From positions 62,001-126,000 of the forward strand of contig CAUJNA010003815.1 in NCBI GenBank assembly GCA_963377175.1: a DNA stretch of 64,000 nt, given 5' to 3'. Below the pieces are notes generated by a model. The model saw only the letters and a program-made list of their open reading frames with translations. It made no database searches and was not told where the DNA came from. Within the stretch, counting starts at the first letter, position 1, and each line of letters opens with the position of its first letter. This document shows, in pieces, positions 8,762 through 18,232 of this stretch. This stretch comes from Effrenium voratum (lineage: Eukaryota; Sar; Dinophyceae; Suessiales; Symbiodiniaceae). Both the position numbers and the translations under genes were made by a program.

Positions 8762-9291
8762 ATGACGCCAACCCCACTGGAGCAAGAAGCAGTGATGGAT
8801 GAGGATTTGCAGTTTGTGGCTTCCGTCATGGCGGCACGCAGGGGGGACCTGCGCCAGATGCGACGTGGAGCCATCGGGGCCGTCAAGGAGCTGAAGCAGA
8901 GATGGAAGCGAGTGGATGATCAGTTGAGGCAATTCCAGGCACCAGCCCTCCAAGCAGTGACAGCACAAAGGGACATTGGCTTGCTGGGCCTGTTGATGAT
9001 ATTGCTGGCGTGGCCCGACGTATCATACCCCCATGGCCTGGTGGTGGGCCTGCCAGCAGTCGGCTTTGCCCCCCGCAAGACGCGCGGAGGATCACCTTTG
9101 AGGAGGTCCTGGATGGGGCAGGCGAGAACAACCGGCTTGTGCTAGCTAGTTTGCGCCCGGGCAAGGATGATGCCTTCTTGCTGGAGCAGTCGCAGAAGGA
9201 CGCTGATCGTGGGTTTTGTACAGCCCCGATGTCCCTGTCCGAGCTGCAGCGGGAGCTCAAAGGGCAGGAGTTCCGACTCATACCCAGGTGA
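8762..9291 (+). pseudogene. N-terminal part of reverse transcriptase, frame-shifted and ended by an internal stop
   Basis: Starts at ATG 8762 with a helical region (RRGDLRQMRRGAIGAVKELK). The frame changes near 9070 from the frame of 8762 to that of 9010, where ITFEEVLDGAG..., LVLASLRPGKDD and FRLIPR follow. A TGA at 9289-9291 then interrupts an otherwise continuous frame that resumes immediately with QRVIDNADTGG. The text resembles the fingers region of RTs encoded by dinoflagellate DIRS-like elements. A sequencing error or true decay would both explain it. Confidence 0.6.
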
Positions 9292-10230
9292 CAGCGAGTG
9301 ATCGACAACGCAGATACAGGGGGTCAATCCCTCCGTTCCTCGGACGCCAATAAATTAGTCCTCTGTTCACCATTGCGACCAGCCCAGCACATTGCAGCGG
9401 TGATGCAAGGCATGGATGAGAGCCAACTTCGCTCGGCCCGCGAGGGTGACTCGTGGGAATCCGGAGGGGAGGATTGGCCAGATGCCTATCGCCACTCTCC
9501 TATGAGCAGTGAGGAGGCCAGGGGCTGCATCGTTTGTTTTTGGCACCAGGGCTGGGGGGAGCCTGCGTTTCAGCGGTACGCAGGGCTGCTCTTTGGCCTT
9601 CCGTTGGCCGTGACCAGTTTCAATCGGTACTCTAGGCTAGCGGAAGCGCTGGCCAGACGACTGTTGGTCCTTCTGGTTTCGTTCTACTTCGATGACGCCC
9701 ACATCACGGATTGGCGGTCGGCCGGTGGTTCCGGCCAGTGGGCACTGGAAGAGCTGAACCGGCTGCTGGGCACGCCATTCTCCGAGGACAAGAAGCACCT
9801 ATCTCAGGCACTGCACGACGGCGTGGTGTCTTTCTGGGCTCGGGAGCGGCTGCACGAGAAGATGTCCGGGATGATCCAGAAGGTCAGGAACGAGGGGAGA
9901 CTCGCACCTGGCCTCGCGGCCAAGATCTACGGCCTGGCTAACTTCTTGGAGATGGGAGTCTATGGCCGCGTGGGATGCGGCGGATTGGGCTCCATCAAGA
10001 CGCGGCAGGCTGAGAGATCATCTGAGCTGACTGAGCCTATCAAGGCGAGCCTTGAGTTGCTAGAAGCAGTTTTTGCTACCCAACCACGCCGAGTGCTTCA
10101 GGTTTTACCAGTGCCGTGTGAGAGGTTTGTGATAGCTTCGGATGCGGCTCTTGAGAGCCCTCGTCAGGGGACGGGAGGTTTCCTGATGGTGTGGGCCGAC
10201 GGCTTCGCCGAGCGACGGGAGCCGACATCC
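9292..10230 (+). CDS. Reverse transcriptase core
   Basis: Continuous frame from just after the internal TGA. Motifs seen are VIDNADTGGQ, DWPDAYRHSPM (likely first catalytic Asp region), LLFGLPLAVTSFNRYSR, and the catalytic YFDD box at 9685-9696 in VSFYFDDAHITDW, followed by LNRLLGTPFSEDKKHL. The function is RNA-dependent DNA synthesis of the element. The enzyme runs directly into RNase H: FVIASDAALES with the first RNase H Asp at 10141. The frame is then lost near 10200. The open frame formally runs to 10377. Confidence 0.85.
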
Positions 10231-10640
10231 CACTTGAGCTTTACCAGTTGTGGACTCCGGGGGACCGGAAGATTGCTCAATTGGAGCTGTCCATGGTGTT
10301 GTACGCACTCCTCTGCCGACCGGATACATTCCGCAATCGGAGGGGAGTGTGGTACATCGATAACACCGCAGCCCTGATGTGTTTAATCCGTGGTAGATCC
10401 AGGGAGCCTGATCTGGAACGAATGTCCCACGTGATACACACAGTTTTGTTTGGGCTGAAAGTTTGGATGTCTTGGGAGTGGATCCCTTCCAAATCCAACT
10501 GGTCGGATGCGATTTCTCGGTTAGGATGGCAGGACCCATGGGCCCGCCAAAATGATTTTTCAATGTCTACTGCTTTCTGTTTCCCCATCATGTGGAAGCT
10601 GCCATTTCGTGCCGTGCTCGCGGTGACGAGCTTTCTGTAG
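10191..10640 (+). CDS. RNase H domain, C-terminal part
   Basis: Lies in a different frame from the RT and picks up the domain after GTGGFLMVW. The catalytic acids are visible: E at 10284 in IAQLELSMVLYAL, D at 10359 in VWYIDNTAALM and D at 10506 in SNWSDAISRLG. With D at 10141 in the RT frame this completes a D-E-D-D set. WIPSKSNWSDAISR matches the usual end of RNase H domains in DIRS-like elements. The ORF stops 26 bp before B1. RNase H removes the RNA template after reverse transcription. Confidence 0.8.
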   Translation: MGRRLRRATGADIPLELYQLWTPGDRKIAQLELSMVLYALLCRPDTFRNRRGVWYIDNTAALMCLIRGRSREPDLERMSHVIHTVLFGLKVWMSWEWIPSKSNWSDAISRLGWQDPWARQNDFSMSTAFCFPIMWKLPFRAVLAVTSFL

Positions 10641-10666
10641 TGCTTTGGGAGTTGATGAAGTGCATT

Positions 10667-10889
10667 GGGGAACTTTTAAGGATGTTAGAGGCATCCCAAC
10701 CGGAGTTGACCGGTGGCCCCCTCGAAGCACAGTCCATGCAGGAGATGCATGGAAATCCAAAGCATTATCCCTCAGGCGATGAGGGTTGTTACAGGCACGG
10801 GCAGTGCAGACTATGAATGATGAGAAGGGAAAAGAATTGGGGTGCGTCGCAGCCTAGCAGTAGGAACGATACGTGACACATTGATGTAT
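10667..10889 (+). repeat. Internal repeat B1
   Basis: About 222 bp, repeated at 11109-11331 with roughly two substitutions (for example ctcgaag versus ctctaag, and actatgaa versus actgtgaa). It begins 'ggggaacttttaaggatg' and ends 'cattgatgtat', overlapping the start of A2 by 2-3 bases. The B1-A2 junction would equal the junction of the circular intermediate. Confidence 0.9.
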
Positions 10890-10998
10890 GCCATGTTTAG
10901 AGCTTGGCAGGCATTGGGTGAACATGTATCATCAATTGTTATGGGTCTGCCATTTTGGATCAAGACTGAGCCAAATTGGCAGACACCTTTTTGGTTTC
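10887..10998 (+). repeat. Internal repeat A2
   Basis: Copy of A1 with one substitution (a at 10959), which falls within the spliced-leader match. Followed by a 110-bp unmatched spacer up to B2. Confidence 0.92.
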
Positions 10999-11108
10999 CC
11001 CACCCAACCCACCCTAGTTGTCTGGCCTGGCGTCCAGTAGCCGACAACTTTGAAGGTCCCGATGGGACTGGGGTTTGCGCAAGGGCGCACTGTGCTGTTT
11101 CGAGGGGA

Positions 11109-11331
11109 GGGGAACTTTTAAGGATGTTAGAGGCATCCCAACCGGAGTTGACCGGTGGCCCCCTCTAAGCACAGTCCATGCAGGAGATGCATGGAAATCC
11201 AAAGCATTATCCCTCAGGCGATGAGGGTTGTTACAGGCACGGGCAGTGCAGACTGTGAATGATGAGAAGGGAAAAGAATTGGGGTGCGTCGCAGCCTAGC
11301 AGTAGGAACGATACGTGACACATTGATGTAT
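11109..11331 (+). repeat. Terminal repeat B2, right end of the retroelement
   Basis: Copy of B1. Sequence identity stops after 'cattgatgtat', where the host sequence 'atgtatattgtaaattg' begins. Confidence 0.9.
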
Positions 11332-12879
11332 ATGTATATTGTAAATTGTTCTGAGGATGCATCTACAGATAGCAACGTCTATGTAAGACGCTTTGAGTTC
11401 TCAATGAAGGCAAGAGCTTCAGTGTTGCTTTGACACCTTGGAGCCCATAGGGTGAAACGCCTTGCTCTTGAGCCCAGATTCACCGAAGGGTGTGCCGCGC
11501 CAGGGCTTTTGAGAAGAGTCCCAGCACCTCGAGACCTGAGCAGACTTGGCACCAGGACTCGTGGAATCGGGTCATAACCTATGCATTTCTCCATTTTGGG
11601 GCGGATGGACGGATGCCATTTGCCACCTATTTTGATGTTCACCTGGTTATTTGTTGGGTTTTGACAACCACAGCCAATTGGGCGCCTCACCTGTTCTGCA
11701 GCTCCTTTGGCTTCCAGCTTGGAATGCGAAGTGTGTCCATTTGGACAAAGGAGGCTGGGAGAGGTTCATGGCGCTGAGAGTCCAATGGCGTGAACATCCA
11801 TACTGCGTGTTGAGTTCAGTTTTGCCTGAGGATGCATGGTAGTGCTCGAGTTCTTCCTGAAACCTTGTCAGGCAGCTTTCTGGCACAGAGTGTTGCTGCT
11901 TCCTGACGCTGTATGCTTGTGATTGTGTGTTTGTGATGTGAAATCCTTTAGGTGCTAGCGCTATGCAACAAATCCGCCTCGCCATTGCAGAAGGCTTACC
12001 CGTCAGCAAGTCGCTCTTTCGACACCAGACGAATCTCAAGCTGGCTTTGTTTTGACCGACACGGGTGCCGAGGTGCCGAGCTTGGATCTCAGTTTTGCTG
12101 AGAATCCACCGCAATTTGAAGCCTCTAGCCGAGGCCGCCAACGTTTTGGGCCGGCTAAACTGTTGGTGACCTGATGATTTAAGGCCGGAATAACGAGGAC
12201 TGTTGAGAGTGAGATATTTTGGCAAAGTACAGAAAGGAGAGTTTGGCAAACCACGGACACTAAGAGAAGCATCACCAGTGGCTCGGACGCGCTGAGGGAC
12301 TCTTGCCTAGGATTGGGGATGGTTAGCTGCATGGTTTCTTATTGTCGCTTAGCTGACGCTTTTGCCAGATGGGTGAAGGAATGGTATGGTGCTTGTGGCC
12401 GTTTGTTTTGTCCTACCAACAAGACAAGTCCTTGGATGTCGCTGGTAAGGTTTCTGCGCAGCTGCTGTTGGACCCTCCAAGCATGCATCGAAACCAAACT
12501 CCAGTCCTTGACACCCTTTGAGGGATTTGAACCCCAGGGGCCAAAATGGCGCCCAACATGAAGAATGGCATTCGTCACAGAGAGAGGCCGTCGACAGATC
12601 GCGGTGTTGTATGGATGTTCTGAGATTCGGGGGGCGTTGGAAGTTTGGAAGTGTGTTCTGCGTTGATCCCCCGCAGGTGACCATGCCAGGACGCCAAGGA
12701 CGTGCACATGCTGGTGCCAAGGAAGGGTTACGGAAGGGTTGGGACGGTTAGCAAGTTGTCGAAGGAAATGGCTGGCTTGCAGGCGATGTCCAACGAGGAA
12801 AGTTCAGGCGCGATGTCCGTATCCTACCACGGCTCTGAATTCGAGGGCAGAGTGAGAGTCCACTGCTCCATCTCGAAGC
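11332..12879. other. No gene recognised, one family B repeat
   Basis: Apart from the dispersed repeat at 11588-11677 the stretch holds only short overlapping frames on both strands. One plus-strand frame near 12340-12560 (RLADAFARWVKEWYGACG...) looks mildly protein-like but matches nothing I know. Confidence 0.35.
11588..11677 (+). repeat. Dispersed repeat family B
   Basis: Contains 'ccattttggggcgg', 'ttgccacctattttgatg' and ends 'ttttgacaaccacagcca'. Its middle part is shared with 13760-13800 and, reversed, with 18185-18215. Confidence 0.55.
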
Positions 12880-13406
12880 ATGCGCCAGATATCTAGGTCA
12901 AGACGTCCTCTAGATGCGCTGAATTATGCTTTGAACTGGCAAGCCAGCTTCGAGCACTTCCAACTTTTCCAACTGTTCGATGTTGTGTCATCAACAGCAG
13001 CAAGAACAAGAACAAGAACAAAAGAGCACGAAGCAGCACAGGAACAACAAGAACGGAACTGGAAGCACGGCCCTGGAAGAAGGGACACCGGAATTCTTAT
13101 TCCTCATGTCCCAAAAGAACGCTTAGCAGCAGCCCACCCATGTCGCCCTGGTTTGAGCCGGATTCTTACAATGCGGCTATTGATTGCAGTGGGCCTGGCC
13201 TTCGTCACTGGCATTCTACTGGTCGTGCTTCTGGATCTAGCAGTGGCTTTCCTGCATTCTGCAGCAGCTTGGGGAGTTGACTCGAGCGCTGTGAGGATAG
13301 CCTTCCATTCGCTCGGGGAGACCTCCGTATCTATGGCTTCGTTGCTGCCATTTGCGCAGCAATCGTCGGCCTGCAGACTCTCGGCTATTCCAAAGATTTC
13401 CAAATG
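12880..13406 (+). CDS. Candidate exon with one strong membrane segment
   Basis: An open frame of about 175 codons begins with a polar, Arg/Glu/Gln-rich stretch and then has a clear hydrophobic helix, RLLIAVGLAFVTGILLVVLL, around residues 98-120, followed by DLAVAFLHSAAAW. It ends at a reversed family A/B repeat (13407) that could be an intron. No family is recognised. The helix could be a membrane anchor or one segment of a larger membrane protein. Confidence 0.25.
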
Positions 13407-13511
13407 GCTGTGGGTCAAAAATAGGCAATTACCCAAAATGGAACCCTGGTAAATGGAACCAATGACTCAAACCCGTGGTCCCCTGGGTGGTTTCATTTTG
13501 ACCCACACCCA
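13407..13511 (-). repeat. Dispersed repeat family A (reverse orientation)
   Basis: Starts 'ggctgtgggtcaaaaatag' and ends 'cattttgacccacacc'. Inverted ends bracket the reversed core 'ccctggtaaatggaacc'. Confidence 0.6.
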
Positions 13512-13740
13512 AATGAGGCCTTGCGGCCCGTGTTAACGGCCCAAGTCTTGTAGGTATATGGCGGCGAGGCTGCCCCGGCTGGCGTTTGAGAAGCTCAATC
13601 TGCAGCGCAAGGTGCAGCACATCGGCACAGGCGTCGAATGTTCATCCGATCTGGGCACTTTTTGTGCCAGACAAAAAAAAAGCAACAAAAAAACACGGAA
13701 TGAATGCATGTGAACATGTGGCCATGGGGCATAGCCTATG

Positions 13741-13822
13741 GCTCCATTTTGAGCCGGATGAACATCCATTTGCCACCTATTTTGATGTTCACCGGGGGTA
13801 CAGGGTTTTGTCCCACAGCCAT
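13741..13822 (+). repeat. Dispersed repeat family B
   Basis: Contains 'tgccacctattttgatg', 'ttcaccgggggtacaggg' and ends 'ttttgtcccacagcc'. Confidence 0.55.
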
Positions 13823-14925
13823 GTGGGGCTTCCCTCCATGGCCGCTGCCCCCCCCTGCATGGTTGTTGTTGGGAAACATTTCACATTTTTGCTTACTGTG
13901 GTTTAGACCAATTCACTGCCAACATTTAAGTTTTTGCTGCCCCTCCAGCGTCAACCAAGCCCACAGAAGCCCAAAGAAACCGGCGCCGGGTTACGGTTTC
14001 CTTCGCCCCGCTCAGACTCGCCAGGCCTGGCGCTGGCCCAGATCTTCCTCCTCTTCTCGCAGCAGACCTGTACCCTGGCGCTGGGCGCGGGCACCATCTC
14101 CCTGGCCAGTCTGCAGGCAGAAAAAAACCTGAGCTGGCTTAAGGTGTATGTTTCTTGGGAGTTCCGGCCATCCGCCTCAGGTGTTTTCGCTGTTTGGTTT
14201 GTGGTAGTCCTTTTTCTTGGTGGGTCTTTTGGAGCCATCCGGCTCCTCAGTTCTTTCTGCTTTTTAGTTGGTTCGTTTCTACTTATCCCGCTCAGCTTGT
14301 TCGACTTTTTGGCAGGGCATCTAAAGGCAGCCCAGTTCTCACATCAAACAAGTAGACCTTTCCTGGCAGATGGGTCTTGAGCTCTGGAAAAAGGTGGCCA
14401 GGATGTTGTCCAACACGGTGAACGTAGAGTTTCTCCGCTTCTTCGGATCGATGCTGAAGGAGGAAGAGAGGCCGGGGCAATCTGCAAAAGTCTGAACGTC
14501 AGCATTAGTTTCCAAACGAATTACCATGGAGCGCTTAGGTTGAGCCTGCTCCCTGAGGATCGGTGTGCGACCACCTGCTGCCCTTTGGTTCTTAATGGGT
14601 CTCTTCCTCTGCCTCGTCGCCTTTCCGCGCCGCCTCACGCTGCTTTGCACTCTGGTTGCAACGCTTGCTGCGCCTTGAATGCATTGTGACGCAATTCTTT
14701 TGTGTGCAGCGCCATTGCAGTCGCCAATCGGACGCGGCCCTGGCGAGGGTTCTTGGCAAACCTTTAACCTGCTACAGCGATCTTGAGCTTGGGGCGATCG
14801 GTGATGTGGCGCTTTGCCCAAGCGTCAGCACCCTCAAACTAGACTTGTGGCGCTAACCTTTGCCACGGCTGTTCCAGCAATTCCCAAAATATGGTTTGCT
14901 GATGGGGCCAAATGTACTTGTGTTT
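13823..14925. other. No assigned gene
   Basis: A plus-strand frame at 13980-14130 (PGLALAQIFLLFSQQTCTLA...) and the continuation to 14340 are hydrophobic, and a minus-strand frame at 14339-14821 is basic. Neither is recognised. No repeats of the dispersed families are seen. Confidence 0.3.
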
Positions 14926-15510
14926 CAGCATCATCAGCACATCACACATTCATTGTCAGCACGGCACAACAGCATTGGCAACATCACAAGCATTGCCATG
15001 CAAATTGCTTAGCATCACACTCACTTTTAGCATTAACAGCATTGCTAACATCACTTGCAACATCAACAGCATTGCTAACATCACACGCATTGTCAACGTC
15101 ACACGCATTGTCAGCGTCACCAGCATTGGCCGCATCAACCCATACGCATTGCTAGCACTGCCAGCATCAAAGGCACTGCTTGCATTGCTCACCAGTCACA
15201 ACCATTGGCTTGCCAGCATCTTGCACAAAACCATTGCCGCACAAGCAATGCTGGCACCACCAGCATTTGCATTAGACGCATTGCCAGCATCATGAGAATT
15301 GGCGGCATCAACAGCCTTGCTAACATCATGCGCATTGCCAGTATTATGAGAATTGGCGGCATCAATAGCCTTGCTAACATCATGTGCATTACCAGCATCA
15401 CGATAATTGGCAGCATCAACAGCCGCTAACATCACATGCATTGCCAGCATCACGAGCATTGGTCACCCGCAACAGCACCAACTCCCAGCACCACAATTGC
15501 CAGCATCAGC
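14926..15510. repeat. Minisatellite based on 'gcattgctaacatcac'
   Basis: Imperfect 15-18 bp units (catcaacagcattgctaac and variants) run through the region. From 15294 a 54-bp higher-order unit is repeated (15294-15347, 15348-15401, then a diverged third copy). Frames inside it are by-products of the repeat. Confidence 0.75.
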
Positions 15511-15577
15511 AGCACTCGAAGCCGCACCATCAAATCTGGGGCACGGCACTGTTCAAAGCAACCCCCAAAAGTGGGCA

Positions 15578-15657
15578 TGAGTCAAAATAAAACCACCAGT
15601 CTTTGGTTCCATTTACCAGGGCAACCCATTTTGGGTACGCATTTTTGACCCAGAGCC
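15578..15657 (+). repeat. Dispersed repeat family A
   Basis: Starts 'gagtcaaaataaaaccacc', has the core 'ttccatttaccagggcaacc' and ends 'tttttgacccagagcca'. Confidence 0.6.
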
Positions 15658-15834
15658 AAGTCTGAAGCTCTCTCAGGATCCACTGGCTGCCATTGGGGGA
15701 ATTCTGCTTGGCGGCCCTCAGCTTCTACCCCGAGGGTGTCCTTCCTCCAAATCCTTGGGGGGCTCTATGACCTGCTTCCTGGTCGCTCGCTCGTTCCAGC
15801 TGAGCTGGAAGTTCCATGATTTTCATCTCATGTA

Positions 15835-15858
15835 TATATATATATATATATATATATA
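15835..15858. repeat. (TA)n microsatellite
   Basis: A TA dinucleotide run. Confidence 0.85.
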
Positions 15859-15959
15859 GCGTTGATTATGCTTTATTTTAAGCTTTTGACAGATCGTGTT
15901 GCTATATATACATAGGTTGCGCGATTTCTTTTTTTGGGGGGGTCCCGGAAAGACATATG

Positions 15960-16063
15960 GCCGTGGCTCAAAAAACCAGAATTCCAAAATGGGTTGCCCT
16001 GGCAAGTGGAAACATGGACCAAAACCTGCGGTTTGCCCCTGTTTAATTTGGAGCCACACCCAC
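15960..16063 (-). repeat. Dispersed repeat family A (reverse)
   Basis: Starts 'gtggctcaaaaaaccagaa', contains 'caaaacctgcggtttgcc' and ends 'ggagccacaccca'. Nearly the same sequence recurs at 33608-33712. Confidence 0.65.
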
Positions 16064-16214
16064 ATCCCACACACCGAGGTTGCGGCTCTTCTTGGTGCTG
16101 GTGTGGTTCTCACGGCTCCCCGTCCAGCTCCGGCCGCCGACGCCGTGGTGCTCGGGGTCCTTTGTCTCTCGGCGAGTCTCGGTCCCTAAGGACCAGGACC
16201 CATAAGGACCAAAT

Positions 16215-16320
16215 GGGTGTGGCTCAAAATTAAGCAGAAGGGGCAAAACGCAGGTTTTGGTCCATGTTTCCACTTGGCAGGGCAACCCATTTTTGAATTC
16301 CGGTTTTTTGAGCCACACCC
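16215..16320 (+). repeat. Dispersed repeat family A
   Basis: Starts 'gggtgtggctcaaaatta', contains 'gcaggttttggtccatg' and ends 'ttttttgagccacaccc'. The ends are inverted repeats of each other. It faces the reverse copy 150 bp upstream. Confidence 0.65.
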
Positions 16321-16331
16321 AAATAAGATAG

Positions 16332-16409
16332 CAGTGGGTCAAAAAAAGGTACCCAAAATGGGTTGCCCTGGTAAATGCGGTTTTCTGGTGGATTAATTTT
16401 GACCCATCC
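16332..16409 (-). repeat. Dispersed repeat family A (reverse)
   Basis: Starts 'cagtgggtcaaaaaaagg' and ends 'taattttgacccatcc', only about 12 bp from the previous copy. Confidence 0.6.
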
Positions 16410-16863
16410 ATACCCTAAAACAAGGAGGTGGCAAAATAGGACCCTGAGTGTTCACCATAATCCGTGGGGGGAGGGGGGTTGGCCGTTTTTTTCTTTTTCT
16501 TTCTCGTCCCAACAGCTGAAAGCTATGAGGTCGATAGGCCTACATGGGCTTGTTCGGGGTGGTTTGGGGCAGCTTTCAGGGAGGGTTCAGAAGGGAGGGT
16601 TCCAGGGGTAGCGCTGTTGGGGATATCACCTGGCACTTTGTTTTTCCTTCTGGTTTACTTCAAAACCACCAAAGAAGGGTACCCCGAACAAAATTTGACA
16701 TCCATCTTGTTGCCCCTTGGCGACTTGGACAACAAATTGGCTCAGGGCTCCAGCAAGTCGTAGCATTCGGTTTCTAGGCAGGATTACTCTTCGGCTGAGG
16801 CGGAGCGTGTGCTGCCGCCTGCGAGATCGCCGGAGGCGTCGCTCTGGGAACGGCTCATCGCAC

Positions 16864-16975
16864 AGGTGTCCTTTTTTGGATGTTTTTGGTAGAACAATTG
16901 ATGGCGATTCCTGGTTTACCTGGTGGTTTAATCGGCTACCAGGGAAACCTATTTCCTCTAAAAGCAGGTTGACTT
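16864..16975 (+). repeat. Family C repeat, diverged
   Basis: Starts 'caggtgtccttttttgg', shares 'ctggtttacctggtggttt' with the copy at 51599-51706 and ends in 'ctctaaaagcaggttgac'. Confidence 0.45.
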
Positions 16976-18153
16976 GCAGGAGGCTTGTTACCTTTCCAAC
17001 TTTTCAGTGTCAATCAGGGAGACCTCATTTTTTGACTTGATAAAAGAACGAAGCAACGAACTGAGGTCTGTCCAGATACGTGGACGACAACATCCTCACC
17101 AGCTTCGGCAGCGGGCTGCTGCTTCAGGTCGCAGCTTCTTGCGCCCGCCTCGCTGGCTCTCCGGCTTAAGTCACCAGAAGCCCCGTGCTTCTGGCTAATT
17201 CGTAGGGCTCCGGCCCTGACTTGCCGGGGGTTTCCCTAGCCTGATTATTTTATCATGATTAAAGTCACCCCCTAATATATTTTATCATGCTTACAGAGTC
17301 ACCCCCCAAGTGATGGGTTAAAGGGAAACCCCATTTTCTGGCTTTGAACACCCCTAGAAACGGTCAAAATAATGAGCCCAGTTTCCGGTGAACGCAAGTA
17401 CTGGACTCAGGATTTTCCAAGACGTAGCCTTTTGCCTGATTTCACGAACAACTACACAGCACGCACAGGCGCAGCCTGCAAACATGTCGGACCTTTTTCG
17501 GACACCCCACATTTGCCAGGTTCGGATGCTGTCTCCCTGTCTCCTGTTTGTTCATCCGACAGAGGTTCTCTGTGTCTAGCTGCAAAAGCTTGGCTCCAGG
17601 CTGGCAGAATGATGGATTTCGAGCACTTCTGAGTTGAGATGGACCCACAACATCCCAGGCGTGGCCGAGCACAAGCTTCAAGGCTGAAGTGCAAGTGGCT
17701 AGACGCTCTCGTGCCAGTTCGACGTTCGACTCCGCCCGCAGAAAAGTGCTGACGCTCTGCCAGCTTTGCGCAAGACAGGCGTCAAAGCGCTTGTGGCAGG
17801 CACGATGTGGAGCTCGAGTTGATCCAGACAAGGCTGGCTTGCTGTCATTGTGTGGTGCGGTCATGAGTGGCACCGTGCATTTCGGAGGCACACTGCCATG
17901 ACATCAGCCTGACAGATACTTGACGGAACTGCCCAGAGATATGCTGCGCGCTGGCGATGCCTTGGGCAAGTGTGCCCACGACTGCGCGTCGCGGTGAAAA
18001 GACTTGCATGCGGCGTATGCGGGCACAGTTCGCCTCAGCCAAGTAGAAACCATGTCACCGGCAGGAGTCTGTGGGCAGTGTCGTCAAGGTGGAGGGCCGC
18101 ACTGCGCATTGGTTTCAGAAGGCCATGGCTTGGTCACGGTTCTGACACCCAAA

Positions 18154-18232
18154 CGGCTGTGGGTCAAAACCCTGTACCCCTGGTGAACATCAAAATAGGT
18201 GGCAAATGGATGTTCATCCACCCCAAAATGGG
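18154..18232 (-). repeat. Dispersed repeat family B (reverse)
   Basis: Starts 'cggctgtgggtcaaaaccc', contains 'gaacatcaaaataggtggc' and ends 'ccaccccaaaatggga', the reverse complement of family B copies. Confidence 0.6.

Larger units (their letters stand above)
1976..11330 (+). mobile_element. Tyrosine-recombinase (DIRS-order) retroelement with split direct repeats
   Basis: About 9.35 kb. The order is A1 (1974-2085), ORFs, B1 (10667-10889), A2 (10887-10998), a 110-bp spacer, B2 (11109-11331). A1/A2 differ at one of 112 positions and B1/B2 at about two of 222. Established knowledge: split direct repeats with a tyrosine recombinase, RT and RNase H define the PAT/Ngaro type of DIRS-order elements, which integrate through a circle and leave no target duplication. 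Inside are a recombinase, a Gag-like protein and an RT-RNase H. Unusual features are the recombinase lying upstream of the RT, the phosphatase-like and DUF4326-like domains, and the A2-B2 spacer. Several frames are interrupted, so this copy is probably not autonomous unless the breaks are sequencing errors or recoding. A nested pair of elements cannot be excluded, but only one outer set of repeats is seen. Confidence 0.8.

Noticed and set aside
14926..15510. Possible CRISPR-like array
   Set aside because: The units are contiguous and degenerate with no unique spacers of constant length, and the genome is eukaryotic.
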